The notes: a model not told the origin generated them from the letters alone. A DNA stretch of 64,000 bases from Noviherbaspirillum aridicola (GCF_019656455.1 NZ_BPMK01000007.1:62001-126000); one strand, 5' to 3'. Shown: positions 15,263 to 24,700, counted from the stretch's first letter. Translations and numbers: made by a program.

Positions 15263-17902
15263 CTACAGCGGCCGCACGCACAGGCGGAAATCCGGATCCT
15301 CTTCGAAGCGCCGCACTTCGAATTCCAGGCTGCGCATCAGCCGCAGCATCGGCGCATTGTTGGTCAGCACCAGGCCCTCGATCTGTTTCAGGCCCTTGGC
15401 GCGCGCCGCGTCCATGATCGCGTACATCATGCGCGAGCCCAGGCCCTGGCCGTTGAAGTCGTCGGCCACCGCCAGCGAGAACTCGCAGCTGTCGAGATCC
15501 GGATTCGTCACATAGCGCGACACCGCGATGATGCGGCCCTCATGCACCGCCACCAGCGCCATCTCGCGGTCGTAGTCGATCAGGGTGAAGCGGGCCAGCA
15601 TGCGCAGCGGCAGCTCGCGCATCGTGGAGACGAAGCGGAAGTAGCGGCTCTCCGGCGACATGCGCCGCACGAAATCCTGCAGCATCTCGGCATCGTCCGG
15701 CCGCACCGGGCGCAGCGTGAACTGACCGCCGCCGCGCAGCGGCCATTCCTGTTCCCGGTCGGACGGGTAGGGCAGGATCGCCAGGTGCGGATAATGGCCG
15801 CTGCCGCCGGTCGCGTGGTCCACCACCACCCGCGCGTCGACCGCCAGCGCGCCGCCGGCATCGACGATCACCGGATTGATGTCCATCTCCCGCAGCTGCG
15901 GCAGCGCGCACACCATTTCCGATACGCGCAGCAGGATGCGTTCGAGCGCCTCGCGGTCCGCCGGCGGCGCGCCCCGCCAGGCGCCGAGCGTGCCGGCGCA
16001 GCGCGCGCGGTCGATCAGGCGCTGCGCGAGGAACTGGTTCAGCGGCGGCAGTTCGATCGCCCGGTCGTCGATCAGCTCGATCATGGTGCCGCCGGCGCCG
16101 AAGGAGATCACCGGCCCGAAAGGACGGTCGGTGGTGACGCCGATGTACAGCTCCCGCCCCTGCGGCTTGCCCGACATCGGCTGCACCGTGACGCCGTTGA
16201 TGCGGGCCTCGGGATGCCGCGCGCTGACGCCGGCCATCATGCTGACCCAGGTATCGCGCACCGCGGTCGCGTTGAGCAGGTTGAGCGCCACGCCGCCGAC
16301 ATCGGTCTTGTGCGGGATGTCCGGCGAATCGATCTTCAGCGCCACCGGGTAGCCGAGCTGGTTGGCCACCAGGATCGCCTCGCTCGCCGAGCGCGCCAGG
16401 ATGGTCTTGGTCACGGGGATGTGGAAGGCCGCCAGCAGGGCCTTGGATTCCATTTCGGTCAGCACCTTGCGGCGCTCGGCCAGCACGCTCTCGATCAGGA
16501 TGCGCGCGCCTTCCACGTCGGGCTTGGGCAGCGGCGACAGCGGCGGCGGCGTCTGGTGCAGCAGCTGCTGGTTCTGGTGGAAAGAGGCGATGTTGTAGAA
16601 GGCGTCGACCGCCGCCTCCGGCGTGCGGAAGGTCGGAATCGCCGCCTTCACCAGGATCTGCCGCGCGGACGACGCGCGCTCGTCGCCCATCCAGCAGGTG
16701 ATCAGCGGCTTGCCCACCGACGGGTACAGCTCGGCCAGCGCCTGCGCCACCGCGGCGGTGTCGAGATCGGGCTTGGGCGAAAGAATGACCAGGATGCCGT
16801 CGACGCCCGAGGCCGCCGCGCAGGCCGACACCGCGGTGCGGTAGTGGGCCGGATCGGCATCCTCGGCCAGGTCGATCAGCGCATCCACCGTCGCCTGCGG
16901 CGGCAGCGCCTTGGCCAGCGCGGCGGCGGCGTCGGCCGGCAGCGCCGCCAGCTCGATGCCCAGCTCGTTGGCCCAGTCCGCCGCCAGCACGCCGGGACCG
17001 CCGCCATTGCTGACGATGGCGAGCCGCTTGCCGACCGGGAGATTGCGCGCCGACAGGCCCTTGGCCGCCGTGAACAGCTGCACGAAACTCTTCACCCGCA
17101 CCGCGCCGGCGCGCTTGAGCGCGGCGTCGAACACATCGTCGCTGCCGACGATCGCTCCGGAATGCGTGAGCGCCGCGCTCGAGCCGCCCGGGCGGCGGCC
17201 GGCCTTGAGCACGAACACCGGCTTGGCATTGGCCGCCGCGCGCAGCGCGCTCATGAAGCGGCGCGCATCGCGTATGCCTTCGAGGTAGACCACGATGCTC
17301 TGGGTGCCGCGGTCGTCCGCGAAAAAGTCCAGCACATCGGCCAGGCCGAGCGCGGTATTGGCGCCGAGCGAGACCACGCTGGAAAAACCGACGCCGTTCT
17401 TGATCGCCCAGTCGAGGATGGCCGAGGTCAGCGCGCCCGACTGCGACACCAGCGACAGCCCGCCTTCGCGTGCGAGCGGACCGAGCGCGCTGGCGTTGAG
17501 CTTCAGGCGCGGACGCTGGAAGCCGAGCGAGTTCGGTCCCAGCAGATGCAGCCCGTGGTGGCGCGCGATCGCATGCAGTTCCGACGCCAGCCGCGCATCG
17601 ACCCCGGTCGACAGGATCAGCGCCGCCTTGCTGCGCACCCGTGCCGCCAGTTCCAGCGCCGGCGCCAGCTGCGCATGCGGCAGCGCGATGATCGCGAGGT
17701 CCGATTTCGACTGCACCAGGTCGCCGAGCGTGCCGCTCATGCCGACGTCCAGCCAGCGCACCGCGCCGGCGAATCCGCCGTTTCTGAGTTGTTCGACCAG
17801 GAAGCGCGCCTGCGGCGTGCGGCTGTCGGGATCGCTGTCGTTGCCGGCGAAGACCACCACCGACTGCGGAGAGAAAAGCGGAGCGAGATAATGCTTGTCC
17901 AT
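15263..17902 (-). CDS. NDP-forming acyl-CoA ligase fused to GNAT acetyltransferase (Pat-like)
   Basis: This is an 879-residue protein with the architecture of bacterial protein acetyltransferase Pat/PatZ. A CoA-binding domain spans about 8-130 and a succinyl-CoA-ligase-like domain about 145-450. An ATP-grasp domain covers about 470-700, and a GNAT domain about 726-879 has the acetyl-CoA loop GQGLGSR. Residue His247 in THSGA sits where the phosphohistidine of ADP-forming acetyl-CoA synthetases lies. As I recall, PatZ-type enzymes have lost it, so this protein may retain ligase activity. It probably acetylates lysines of metabolic enzymes. It begins 23 bp after the deacylase gene and is in one operon with it. 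Confidence 0.9.
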   Translation of the reverse strand: MDKHYLAPLFSPQSVVVFAGNDSDPDSRTPQARFLVEQLRNGGFAGAVRWLDVGMSGTLGDLVQSKSDLAIIALPHAQLAPALELAARVRSKAALILSTGVDARLASELHAIARHHGLHLLGPNSLGFQRPRLKLNASALGPLAREGGLSLVSQSGALTSAILDWAIKNGVGFSSVVSLGANTALGLADVLDFFADDRGTQSIVVYLEGIRDARRFMSALRAAANAKPVFVLKAGRRPGGSSAALTHSGAIVGSDDVFDAALKRAGAVRVKSFVQLFTAAKGLSARNLPVGKRLAIVSNGGGPGVLAADWANELGIELAALPADAAAALAKALPPQATVDALIDLAEDADPAHYRTAVSACAAASGVDGILVILSPKPDLDTAAVAQALAELYPSVGKPLITCWMGDERASSARQILVKAAIPTFRTPEAAVDAFYNIASFHQNQQLLHQTPPPLSPLPKPDVEGARILIESVLAERRKVLTEMESKALLAAFHIPVTKTILARSASEAILVANQLGYPVALKIDSPDIPHKTDVGGVALNLLNATAVRDTWVSMMAGVSARHPEARINGVTVQPMSGKPQGRELYIGVTTDRPFGPVISFGAGGTMIELIDDRAIELPPLNQFLAQRLIDRARCAGTLGAWRGAPPADREALERILLRVSEMVCALPQLREMDINPVIVDAGGALAVDARVVVDHATGGSGHYPHLAILPYPSDREQEWPLRGGGQFTLRPVRPDDAEMLQDFVRRMSPESRYFRFVSTMRELPLRMLARFTLIDYDREMALVAVHEGRIIAVSRYVTNPDLDSCEFSLAVADDFNGQGLGSRMMYAIMDAARAKGLKQIEGLVLTNNAPMLRLMRSLEFEVRRFEEDPDFRLCVRPL

Positions 17903-17925
17903 GCCTGCCTTGTTGTTGTCCGGTG

Positions 17926-18852
17926 CTAGTCCGCGCCGATGAGGACCTTGACATGCGCGGCGGCGCTGCGCGCCAGCGGCGACATCACGTAGCCGCCCTC
18001 CAGGCAGGACACGACCCGTCCCTGTGCATAGCGGCGCGCGATCTCCATCACCTGCCGCGTCACCCATTCATAGTCGGCCTCCACCAGCCCGAGGTTGCCC
18101 ATGTCGTCCTCCCGGTGGCCGTCGAAGCCGGCGGAGATGAAGATCATCTGCGGCCGGAATTTCTCCAGCGCCGGCAGCCAGAACTGGTCGACCGCCATGC
18201 GGAAACCCTCGCCCCCGGCGCGCGGCGTCAGTCCGATGTTGACCATGTTGGGTCCGCGCGGTTCGTGGCCGAAGAACGGGTAAAGGTCGTATTCGAAGGT
18301 CGAGCACATCAGCACCCGCTCATCGTCGTGGAAAATGTCTTCGCTGCCGTTGCCGTGATGTACGTCGAAATCCACCAGCGCCACCCGCTGCAGGCCGTGC
18401 ACGTCGAGCGCGTGGCGAATGCCGATGGCGACATTGTTGAAGAAGCAGAAGCCGCCCGCCTGCGCCCGCTCGGCGTGGTGTCCCGGCGGACGCACATTGC
18501 AGAACGCGACCGGCGCCTCGCCGCGCAGCACCAGGTCGGTCGCCAGCACCGCGGCGCCGGCGGCGTGCAGGGCTGCCTGGTAGGTGTGCGGATTCATCCA
18601 GGTATCCGGATCCACCTGTTCATAGCCTTCGGCCGGCGACTTCGCCGCCATCTCGTGCACATGGAGCATCGTGTGGGCACGCGCGAGCTGTTCCTCGGTG
18701 GCGGCCGGCGCCTCGAAAGGCTGCATGAACTCGAGCAGGCCCTTCATCAGCAGATGGTCATGAATGGCGCCGGTGCGCTCGGGGCATTCGGGGTGCATGG
18801 ATCCCATCTCATGCTTGCTGCAGTCGGGATGATAGATATAGGCGGGTAGCAT
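17926..18852 (-). CDS. Histone deacetylase family protein (class II-like lysine deacylase)
   Basis: This is a 308-residue zinc amidohydrolase. ATG 18852 has a GAGG site, and the frame upstream of it has no domain. The signature residues are all there: PPGHHAE (active-site His pair near 143), DFDVHHGNG (zinc Asp and His near 180), AGFDGHREDD (zinc Asp near 262) and LEGGY with the catalytic Tyr near 292. The family includes acetylpolyamine amidohydrolase, AcuC and class II HDACs, so the substrate could be acetyl-lysine or an acetylated polyamine. Being first in an operon with a Pat-like acetyltransferase favours reversal of protein acetylation. Confidence 0.93.
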   Translation of the reverse strand: MLPAYIYHPDCSKHEMGSMHPECPERTGAIHDHLLMKGLLEFMQPFEAPAATEEQLARAHTMLHVHEMAAKSPAEGYEQVDPDTWMNPHTYQAALHAAGAAVLATDLVLRGEAPVAFCNVRPPGHHAERAQAGGFCFFNNVAIGIRHALDVHGLQRVALVDFDVHHGNGSEDIFHDDERVLMCSTFEYDLYPFFGHEPRGPNMVNIGLTPRAGGEGFRMAVDQFWLPALEKFRPQMIFISAGFDGHREDDMGNLGLVEADYEWVTRQVMEIARRYAQGRVVSCLEGGYVMSPLARSAAAHVKVLIGAD

Positions 18853-19085
18853 CAAACGGACCTCGAAGACGCACGGCGTCGTACTGGCGTTCCATAGCGT
18901 TGTCTGTGACGCTTGGACGCCGCCGGGCGGGATTTGGTTGTCGTTGGAACATTGCGCGTTTGGCAAACGGCTTTCCTTGTCCTGCATCAAGCAATGCCGG
19001 AAGCGGCGGCGCGCCCCCATTTTCTCCTTCCGGCCCCGGACATGGCAAACTGGCAGCCCTGAGCACCCGTCACAGGAGAACGTCC

Positions 19086-19421
19086 ATGCAATGTCCCGTA
19101 TGCAGCAATACGCAGCTCGTGATGTCGGAAAGACAAGGCATCGAGATCGACTACTGCCCGCAATGCCGGGGCGTCTGGCTCGACCGCGGCGAACTCGACA
19201 AGATCATCGACCGCAGCGCCCAGGTGCCGCAGCAGCAGGCCGCCCAGCCCGCCCAGGCTGCTCCGCCCCCGGGCTTCGGCCGGCAGCAGCCGGGTCCGCA
19301 GCCCGGCTATCAGCCTGGCCATCAGTCCGGCTACCCGCCCGGCCAGCACTCCCACTACGGCAACGATTATCACAAGCGCAAGAAGAAGGGCTTCCTCGGC
19401 GAGTTGTTCGATTTCGACTAA
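19086..19421 (+). CDS. Zinc-ribbon protein, zf-TFIIB family
   Basis: This is a 111-residue protein starting at ATG 19086 after AGGAGA. The N-terminus (MQCPVCSN, then DYCPQCRGVWLDRGEL by residue 35) is the zf-TFIIB ribbon with two CxxC knuckles and the conserved GVWLDRGEL turn. The middle (about 50-95) is Gln/Pro/Gly/Tyr-rich and looks disordered. The end is basic then acidic (YHKRKKKGFLGELFDFD), as in many members, where the C-terminal FLxxLFDF peptide is conserved. The function of the family is unknown. It is transcribed away from the deacylase operon. Confidence 0.9.
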   Translation: MQCPVCSNTQLVMSERQGIEIDYCPQCRGVWLDRGELDKIIDRSAQVPQQQAAQPAQAAPPPGFGRQQPGPQPGYQPGHQSGYPPGQHSHYGNDYHKRKKKGFLGELFDFD

Positions 19422-19479
19422 TTCCCCATCCAGGACACGGGAAAGCGCTTCCTGCTGGACTCGGAACGGGGGCGGCGTT

Positions 19480-20748
19480 ATGCTTGCCATACAGCAATAC
19501 GATGCACCTTTCCGGGGCGCGCCCTTTCCGATGCCAGCCGACACGCAAGCCAACTCGCAGTCCGACCCGCCGGGCGGGCCCGCGCGCCCCGTGGGCGGCG
19601 ACGGCTTTCCGCCCGAGCTGGAGCATCTCTACCAGCTCGAGAGCGAGCGCTCGCGCGAGCGGCGCTACGTGAAGACCGGACTGGTGGGCGTCGGCCTGTA
19701 CGCATCGTTTGCGATCTCCGACATGAACATGGTGCCGGACATCTACCTCAAGGCATGGGCCGTGCGCTTCCTGCTGGTGATTCCGCTCATGCTCGCCTGC
19801 ACCCTGTTCCTGGTCCGGCTGCGCCGCCTCGTCGCGCGCGAGGTCCTGGTCGCGGTATGCGTCATCCTCAGCGGCGCCAGCCTCGCCTGGATCGCGACGC
19901 TCAGCCGCCATCCGAATTCCGAGCATTACATCAGCGGCGTCATGCTGATCATCCTGTTCGGCAATATCGTGATGAACCAGCGCTTTCGCAGCGCCCTGAT
20001 CACCTCGTTGATCCTGTTGGGCGTCTACGGCGCGCTGATCGCCCAGGCCGAGACGCTGCCGCTCGCCGCCCGCTTCAACAACGTATTGTTCTGCCTGTCC
20101 ACCGCCGTGATCAGCCTGATCGCCTGCCATCGCATGGACCAGGACCAGCGGCGCGCCTTCCTGGCCCGCATGCGCGAGACTGAGCGCAACGACCAGCTCA
20201 GCCGCGCCAACGCCCTGCTCGAGAAACTCTCGTCGGAAGACGGGCTGACCGGCCTGGCGAACCGCCGCGCCTTCGACCAGCGGCTCGAGGCCGAATGGGC
20301 GCGCGCGCGCCGCGCCGGCGAGCCGCTGTCGCTGCTGATGATGGATATCGACTTCTTCAAGCGCTACAACGACCACTACGGCCACCCGGCCGGCGACGTC
20401 TGCCTGCAGCGCGTCGCCGCCGTGCTGGATGCGCATGCGAGGCGTCCGGCCGACCTGGTCGCCCGCGTCGGCGGCGAGGAATTCGCGGTTCTGCTGCCGT
20501 CGGCCGGCACGGCTGCCGCCGTACAGCTGGCCGAGCGCATGCGGCTGGCGGTTGCCGCCGCCGAGATCCCGCATGCCGCCTCGGGCGCCGCCGGCCACGT
20601 GACCGCCAGCTTCGGCGTCGCCTCGGTCGTGCCGGATGGCAGCCGCTCGCCGTCGTCGCTGGTGGCCGCGGCCGATGCCGCCCTGTATCGCGCCAAGGAG
20701 CTCGGACGCAACCAGGTGGTGGCCTCGCGCGAAGCGGTGGTCGCCTGA
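19480..20748 (+). CDS. Membrane diguanylate cyclase
   Basis: This is a 422-residue protein. The start at ATG 19480 is uncertain, because TTATGCT there also looks like a -10 box; ATG 19531 (residue 18) is the alternative. A disordered N-terminus is followed by about five membrane helices (about 65-215), a short coiled linker and a GGDEF domain (about 245-412). The catalytic GGEEF is at 331-335, and RPAD at 322-325 forms the RxxD inhibitory site at the correct distance. It should synthesise c-di-GMP. The stop lies 16 bp before the duplicated cyclotransferase-like gene, so the two are probably cotranscribed. Confidence 0.92.
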   Translation: MLAIQQYDAPFRGAPFPMPADTQANSQSDPPGGPARPVGGDGFPPELEHLYQLESERSRERRYVKTGLVGVGLYASFAISDMNMVPDIYLKAWAVRFLLVIPLMLACTLFLVRLRRLVAREVLVAVCVILSGASLAWIATLSRHPNSEHYISGVMLIILFGNIVMNQRFRSALITSLILLGVYGALIAQAETLPLAARFNNVLFCLSTAVISLIACHRMDQDQRRAFLARMRETERNDQLSRANALLEKLSSEDGLTGLANRRAFDQRLEAEWARARRAGEPLSLLMMDIDFFKRYNDHYGHPAGDVCLQRVAAVLDAHARRPADLVARVGGEEFAVLLPSAGTAAAVQLAERMRLAVAAAEIPHAASGAAGHVTASFGVASVVPDGSRSPSSLVAAADAALYRAKELGRNQVVASREAVVA

Positions 20749-21533
20749 GGTCCGCGCCGCCGCCATGCATGTGTTCGCCTACGGATCGCTGATGTTTCCC
20801 GAGGTCTGGCGCCGCGTCACCGGCGACACCCGGCGCGGCGAACCGGCGCTGCTGGCCGATCATGCCCGTCATGCAATACACGGCGAAAGCTATCCCGGCG
20901 TCGTCGCCCGGTGCGGCGCCCAGGTCCCGGGCGTGCTGTACCGCGACGTCGGCGAGGCCGCGCTGGCCGCGCTCGACGCCTTCGAGGGCCCGGAATACGA
21001 GCGCGTCACCGTGCGCGTGCGCGACGCCGCCGGCGCGCAGGTCGACGCCGCCGCCTATCTCTACCTGGTGCCCGGGAAACTGTCCGCGTCGCCCTGGGAA
21101 CCGCAGGCTTTCGACCTCGCCGGCTTCATCGCCCGGCCGCCTGAGGTCCGCGCCGCCGCCATGCATGTGTTCGCCTACGGATCGCTGATGTTTCCCGAGG
21201 TCTGGCGCCGCGTCACCGGCGACACCCGGCGCGGCGAACCGGCGCTGCTGGCCGATCATGCCCGTCATGCAATACACGGCGAAAGCTATCCCGGCGTCGT
21301 CGCCCGGTGCGGCGCCCAGGTCCCGGGCGTGCTGTACCGCGACGTCGGCGAGGCCGCGCTGGCCGCGCTCGACGCCTTCGAGGGCCCGGAATACGAGCGC
21401 GTCACCGTGCGCGTGCGCGACGCCGCCGGCGCGCAGGTCGACGCCGCCGCCTATCTCTACCTGGTGCCCGGGAAACTGTCCGCGTCGCCCTGGGAACCGC
21501 AGGCTTTCGACCTCGCCGGCTTCATCGCCCGGC
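20742..21533 (+). repeat. Exact 396-bp tandem duplication, two abutting copies
   Basis: Copy 1 is 20742-21137 and copy 2 is 21138-21533; I found no mismatch between them. The unit starts six bases before the end of the diguanylate cyclase gene (its TGA is carried along) and ends near the end of the cyclotransferase-like gene. The unit length is a multiple of three, so the reading frame runs through both copies. Identity without any difference means a very recent event or an assembly artefact. Confidence 0.95.
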
Positions 21534-21544
21534 ATTGCCGATGA
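20765..21544 (+). CDS. Gamma-glutamylcyclotransferase-like protein, tandem-duplicated double domain
   Basis: This is a 259-residue protein made of two identical copies of an AIG2/GGCT-fold domain joined by RPPEVRAAA. Each copy starts MHVFAYGSLM, the substrate-binding YGSL loop of the family, and has the catalytic Glu in LDAFEGPEYERV. Family members cleave gamma-glutamyl peptides with release of 5-oxoproline. The ancestral gene would encode about 127 residues, the normal length for this group. ATG 21161 could restart translation of the second copy alone, giving a normal-sized protein. Duplication makes the fused form unusual; the single-domain form is surely functional. It is probably cotranscribed with the cyclase before it. 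Confidence 0.9.
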   Translation: MHVFAYGSLMFPEVWRRVTGDTRRGEPALLADHARHAIHGESYPGVVARCGAQVPGVLYRDVGEAALAALDAFEGPEYERVTVRVRDAAGAQVDAAAYLYLVPGKLSASPWEPQAFDLAGFIARPPEVRAAAMHVFAYGSLMFPEVWRRVTGDTRRGEPALLADHARHAIHGESYPGVVARCGAQVPGVLYRDVGEAALAALDAFEGPEYERVTVRVRDAAGAQVDAAAYLYLVPGKLSASPWEPQAFDLAGFIARHCR

Positions 21545-21625
21545 CGACGGGGGGACAGCGCAAGCCGGTATAATTGCCGCCGTTCTTCCACTCCTTGAGC
21601 GGCCCGCGCCGCAAGCATCTCTTCC

Positions 21626-23356
21626 ATGCTCGCATCACAAAAACAGCAGATCATCGACCTGTTCCAGCGCGCGCTCGCGCCGATCGTCGACGGCACCGGA
21701 CTGCAGCCCGCCGTGGCGCTGGAGCGTCCGCGCGATCCGTCGCACGGCGACATCGCCTGCAACATCGCCATGCAGCTGGCCAAGCCGCTGAAGAAAAACC
21801 CGCGCGAGGTCGCGCAGGCCATCGTCGCCTTCCTGCTCGACAACCGCGGGCAGCTGATCGAATCGGCCGAGATCGCCGGTCCCGGCTTCATCAACCTGCG
21901 CGTGGCCGCCGCCGCCAAACAGGCGGTGGTCGGGGAGATCCTGCGCGCCCGGGAACAGTACGGACGCGGCAGCGCCGGCGCCGGCCGCAAGGTGATGGTG
22001 GAATTCGTCTCCGCCAATCCCACCGGCCCGCTGCATGTCGGCCACGGCCGCCAGGGCGCGCTCGGCGACGCCCTGTCGTCGCTGCTCGAGGCGCAGGGCT
22101 ATGACGTCACCCGCGAGTTCTACTACAACGACGCCGGCGTCCAGATCGGCAACCTCGCGCTGTCGGTCCAGGCGCGCGCACGCGGCTTCAAGCCGGGCGA
22201 CGCGCAGTGGCCGGAAGCCGCCTACAACGGCGACTACATCGCCGACATCGCCGCCGACTTCCTGGACAGGAAAACCGTTGCCGCCAGCGACGGCAAACCG
22301 GTTGCCGCCAGCGGCGACCCGGACGATATCGATTCCATCCGCCGCTTCGCGGTCGCCTATCTGCGCCACGAGCAGGATCTCGACCTGCAGGCCTTCGGCG
22401 TACGCTTCGACAACTACTATCTCGAGTCCTCGCTCTACAGCGACGGCAAGGTGGCCGCGGCGGTCGACGCCCTGGTCAAGGCCGGCAAGACCTACGAGCA
22501 GGACGGCGCGCTGTGGCTGCGCACCACCGAGTACGGCGACGACAAGGACCGCGTGATGAAGAAGTCCGACGGCACCTACACCTACTTCGTGCCGGACGTC
22601 GCGTATCACATCACCAAGTGGCAGCGCGGCTACGGCAAGGTCATCAACGTGCAGGGCAGCGATCACCACGGCACCATCGCCCGCGTGCGCGCCGGCCTGC
22701 AGGCGGTCGGCCTCGGCATCCCGCAGGGCTATCCCGACTACGTGCTGCACAAGATGGTCACCGTGATGAAGAACGGCGAGGAAGTGAAGATCTCCAAGCG
22801 CGCCGGTTCCTACGTCACCGTGCGCGACCTGATCGAATGGTCGTCCGGCGATGCGGTCGATGAAGCCGGCGAGCGCGACCTGACGCGCGGCCGCGACGCG
22901 GTGCGCTTCTTCCTCATCTCGCGCAAGGCCGACACCGAGTTCACCTTCGACGTCGACCTCGCGCTGTCGCAATCGGATGAAAACCCGGTCTACTACGTGC
23001 AGTATGCGCATGCGCGCATCTGCTCGGTGCTGGCGCAGTGGGGCGGCGACGAAAAGAGCGTCTCCGCCGACACCGACCTGTCGCCGCTGACCTCGCCACG
23101 CGAGGCGGCACTGCTCGCCCGCCTGGCCGAGTATCCGGAAATGCTGCAGAAAGCGCTCGACGAACTCGGACCGCATCAGGTAGCTTTCTACCTGCGCGAT
23201 CTCGCCGGCGAACTGCACAGCTACTACAACGCCGAGCGCGTGCTCGTCGACGACGCCGCGCTGCGCAGTGCGCGCCTGGCGCTGCTGCTGGCGACGCGCC
23301 AGGTGCTGCGCAACGGACTGGCGCTGATCGGCGTATCGGCCCCCGCAAGGATGTAA
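21626..23356 (+). CDS. argS: Arginyl-tRNA synthetase
   Basis: This 576-residue class I synthetase charges tRNA-Arg with arginine in the cytoplasm. The N-terminal Add-1 domain covers about 1-110. The HIGH-type signature appears as [17 protein letters not shown] near residue 133, and the KMSK counterpart as KISKRAG near 392. The C-terminal anticodon-binding DALR domain (about 455-576) has YVQYAHARI at its start and [17 protein letters not shown] at its end. All parts are present and the length is normal. It is followed after 3 bp by the SPOR gene, then dsbA, an arrangement common in Burkholderiales. Confidence 0.97.
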   Translation: MLASQKQQIIDLFQRALAPIVDGTGLQPAVALERPRDPSHGDIACNIAMQLAKPLKKNPREVAQAIVAFLLDNRGQLIESAEIAGPGFINLRVAAAAKQAVVGEILRAREQYGRGSAGAGRKVMVEFVSANPTGPLHVGHGRQGALGDALSSLLEAQGYDVTREFYYNDAGVQIGNLALSVQARARGFKPGDAQWPEAAYNGDYIADIAADFLDRKTVAASDGKPVAASGDPDDIDSIRRFAVAYLRHEQDLDLQAFGVRFDNYYLESSLYSDGKVAAAVDALVKAGKTYEQDGALWLRTTEYGDDKDRVMKKSDGTYTYFVPDVAYHITKWQRGYGKVINVQGSDHHGTIARVRAGLQAVGLGIPQGYPDYVLHKMVTVMKNGEEVKISKRAGSYVTVRDLIEWSSGDAVDEAGERDLTRGRDAVRFFLISRKADTEFTFDVDLALSQSDENPVYYVQYAHARICSVLAQWGGDEKSVSADTDLSPLTSPREAALLARLAEYPEMLQKALDELGPHQVAFYLRDLAGELHSYYNAERVLVDDAALRSARLALLLATRQVLRNGLALIGVSAPARM

Positions 23357-23359
23357 GGA

Positions 23360-24007
23360 ATGGCAAGAGCAAGCATGATTCACACTACCAGGCAGCAGGG
23401 CGGTACCCTGCTCGGCATCATCATCGGACTGGTCATCGGTCTCGGCATCGCACTCGCGGTGGCGATGGCCATCACCAAGACGCCGATGCCGTTTACCGAC
23501 AAGTCGGGACGGCAGAAGGCGAGCGACCCCGGCGCCCAGGTCAGCGATCCCAACCGCCCGCTCTACGGCAGCAAGGCTCCCTCGCGCGAAGCGGCGAAGG
23601 AAGTCGCGCCGCCGCAGAACACCGCCGCGCCGCAGCCGGCCGACAAGCCGCGCGAAATCCAGGTCGCTCCCGCCGCCGAAGCGCCGGCGGCGGGCAAGCC
23701 GCCGGTGGTCGAACAGTCGGCCAGCGCCAGGCCCGCGCTGTCCGCGCCCGCGCCCGCGGCGCCGGAGGATAAATGGATATACTTCCTCCAGGCCGGCGCT
23801 TTCCGCGAGCAGGGCGATGCCGAAGGCATGCGCGCCAAGCTCGCGCTGCAGGGCGTCGAAGCGCGCGTATCCGAGCGCCAGTCCGAAAGCGGCGTGCTGT
23901 ACCGGGTACGGGTCGGTCCGTTCAACGACATCGACGCCATGAACAAGGTGCGCGCCAAGCTGTCTGACAGCGGCATCGACGCCGCCGTCGTGCGCAGCGC
24001 GAAGTAA
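23360..24007 (+). CDS. SPOR-domain membrane protein
   Basis: This is a 215-residue inner-membrane protein beginning at ATG 23360. It has a short cytoplasmic N-terminus, one membrane helix (about 15-41, GTLLGIIIGLVIGLGIALAV), then a Pro/Ala-rich periplasmic linker (about 60-135). It ends in a SPOR domain (about 138-212) with IYFLQAGAFREQGDAE and the repeated beta-alpha-beta pattern ending YRVRVGPF. SPOR domains bind denuded glycan strands at the division septum, so a FtsN-like or cell-division-associated role is likely. It is in one transcript with argS and dsbA. Confidence 0.9.
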   Translation: MARASMIHTTRQQGGTLLGIIIGLVIGLGIALAVAMAITKTPMPFTDKSGRQKASDPGAQVSDPNRPLYGSKAPSREAAKEVAPPQNTAAPQPADKPREIQVAPAAEAPAAGKPPVVEQSASARPALSAPAPAAPEDKWIYFLQAGAFREQGDAEGMRAKLALQGVEARVSERQSESGVLYRVRVGPFNDIDAMNKVRAKLSDSGIDAAVVRSAK

Positions 24008-24034
24008 TCCACTTTTACAGGAGTCAGCAAAGCT

Positions 24035-24700
24035 ATGCGTTTTCTGAAACAACTGATCGCCGCACTCGGCCTGAGCCTGCTCGCCGCCGGCGCCGGCGCC
24101 GCGCCCGACAAGCCGCAGAACGGCGTCGATTACCGCACGCTGGAAAAGCCCCAGCAGACCGAATCCGGCCAGAAGGTCGAAGTGACGGAATTCTTCTGGT
24201 ACTCCTGCCCGCACTGCTTCGCGCTCGAGCACGAGCTCGTCGCCTGGGTCAAGAAGCAGGGAGACAGCATCTCCTTCAAGCGCGTGCCGGTCGCCTTCCG
24301 CGACTCCATGGTGCCCCAGCAGAAGCTGTTCTATACGCTCGAGGCGATGGGCAAGTTCGATGAACTGCACCAGAAACTGTTCAACCGCATCCACGTCGAA
24401 AAGAAGCGCACCGACAGCGAGAGCGAGATCATCGAGTTCGTCACCGCCAACGGCATCGACAAGCAGAAATTCCTCGACGTCTACAACTCCTTCGGCGTAC
24501 AGGCCAAGGCCAAGCGCGCCACGCAGCTGATGCAGGCCTACCAGGTCGATGGCGTGCCGCTGCTGGCCGTGGGCGGCCGCTACCTGACCTCGCCCTCCAT
24601 CATCGCCGGCAGTATCGGCAACCGCCCGGAACCGGTTCTGCACCAGGGTACCTTCCAGGTGATGGATTTCCTCGTCAGGCAGGCCAAGCAGGGCAAGTGA
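24035..24700 (+). CDS. dsbA: Thiol:disulfide interchange protein DsbA
   Basis: This is a 221-residue periplasmic oxidase that introduces disulfide bonds into secreted proteins. The signal peptide is residues 1-22 (ending AGAGA|AP). The active site Cys58-Pro-His-Cys61 in FFWYSCPHCFALE is the canonical DsbA sequence. The cis-proline loop GVPLLAV near 173 and the inserted helical domain (about 85-155) are present. Its partner DsbB is not in the window. It is the last gene of the argS-SPOR-dsbA transcript; a strong terminator follows 25 bp after the stop. Confidence 0.96.
   Translation: MRFLKQLIAALGLSLLAAGAGAAPDKPQNGVDYRTLEKPQQTESGQKVEVTEFFWYSCPHCFALEHELVAWVKKQGDSISFKRVPVAFRDSMVPQQKLFYTLEAMGKFDELHQKLFNRIHVEKKRTDSESEIIEFVTANGIDKQKFLDVYNSFGVQAKAKRATQLMQAYQVDGVPLLAVGGRYLTSPSIIAGSIGNRPEPVLHQGTFQVMDFLVRQAKQGK

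Noticed and set aside
21635-24643. A 1002-codon open frame on the minus strand opposite argS, the SPOR gene and dsbA
   Set aside because: It is antisense to three genes with clear domains, and arises from the rarity of stop codons opposite GC-rich codons. The translation has no domain pattern.
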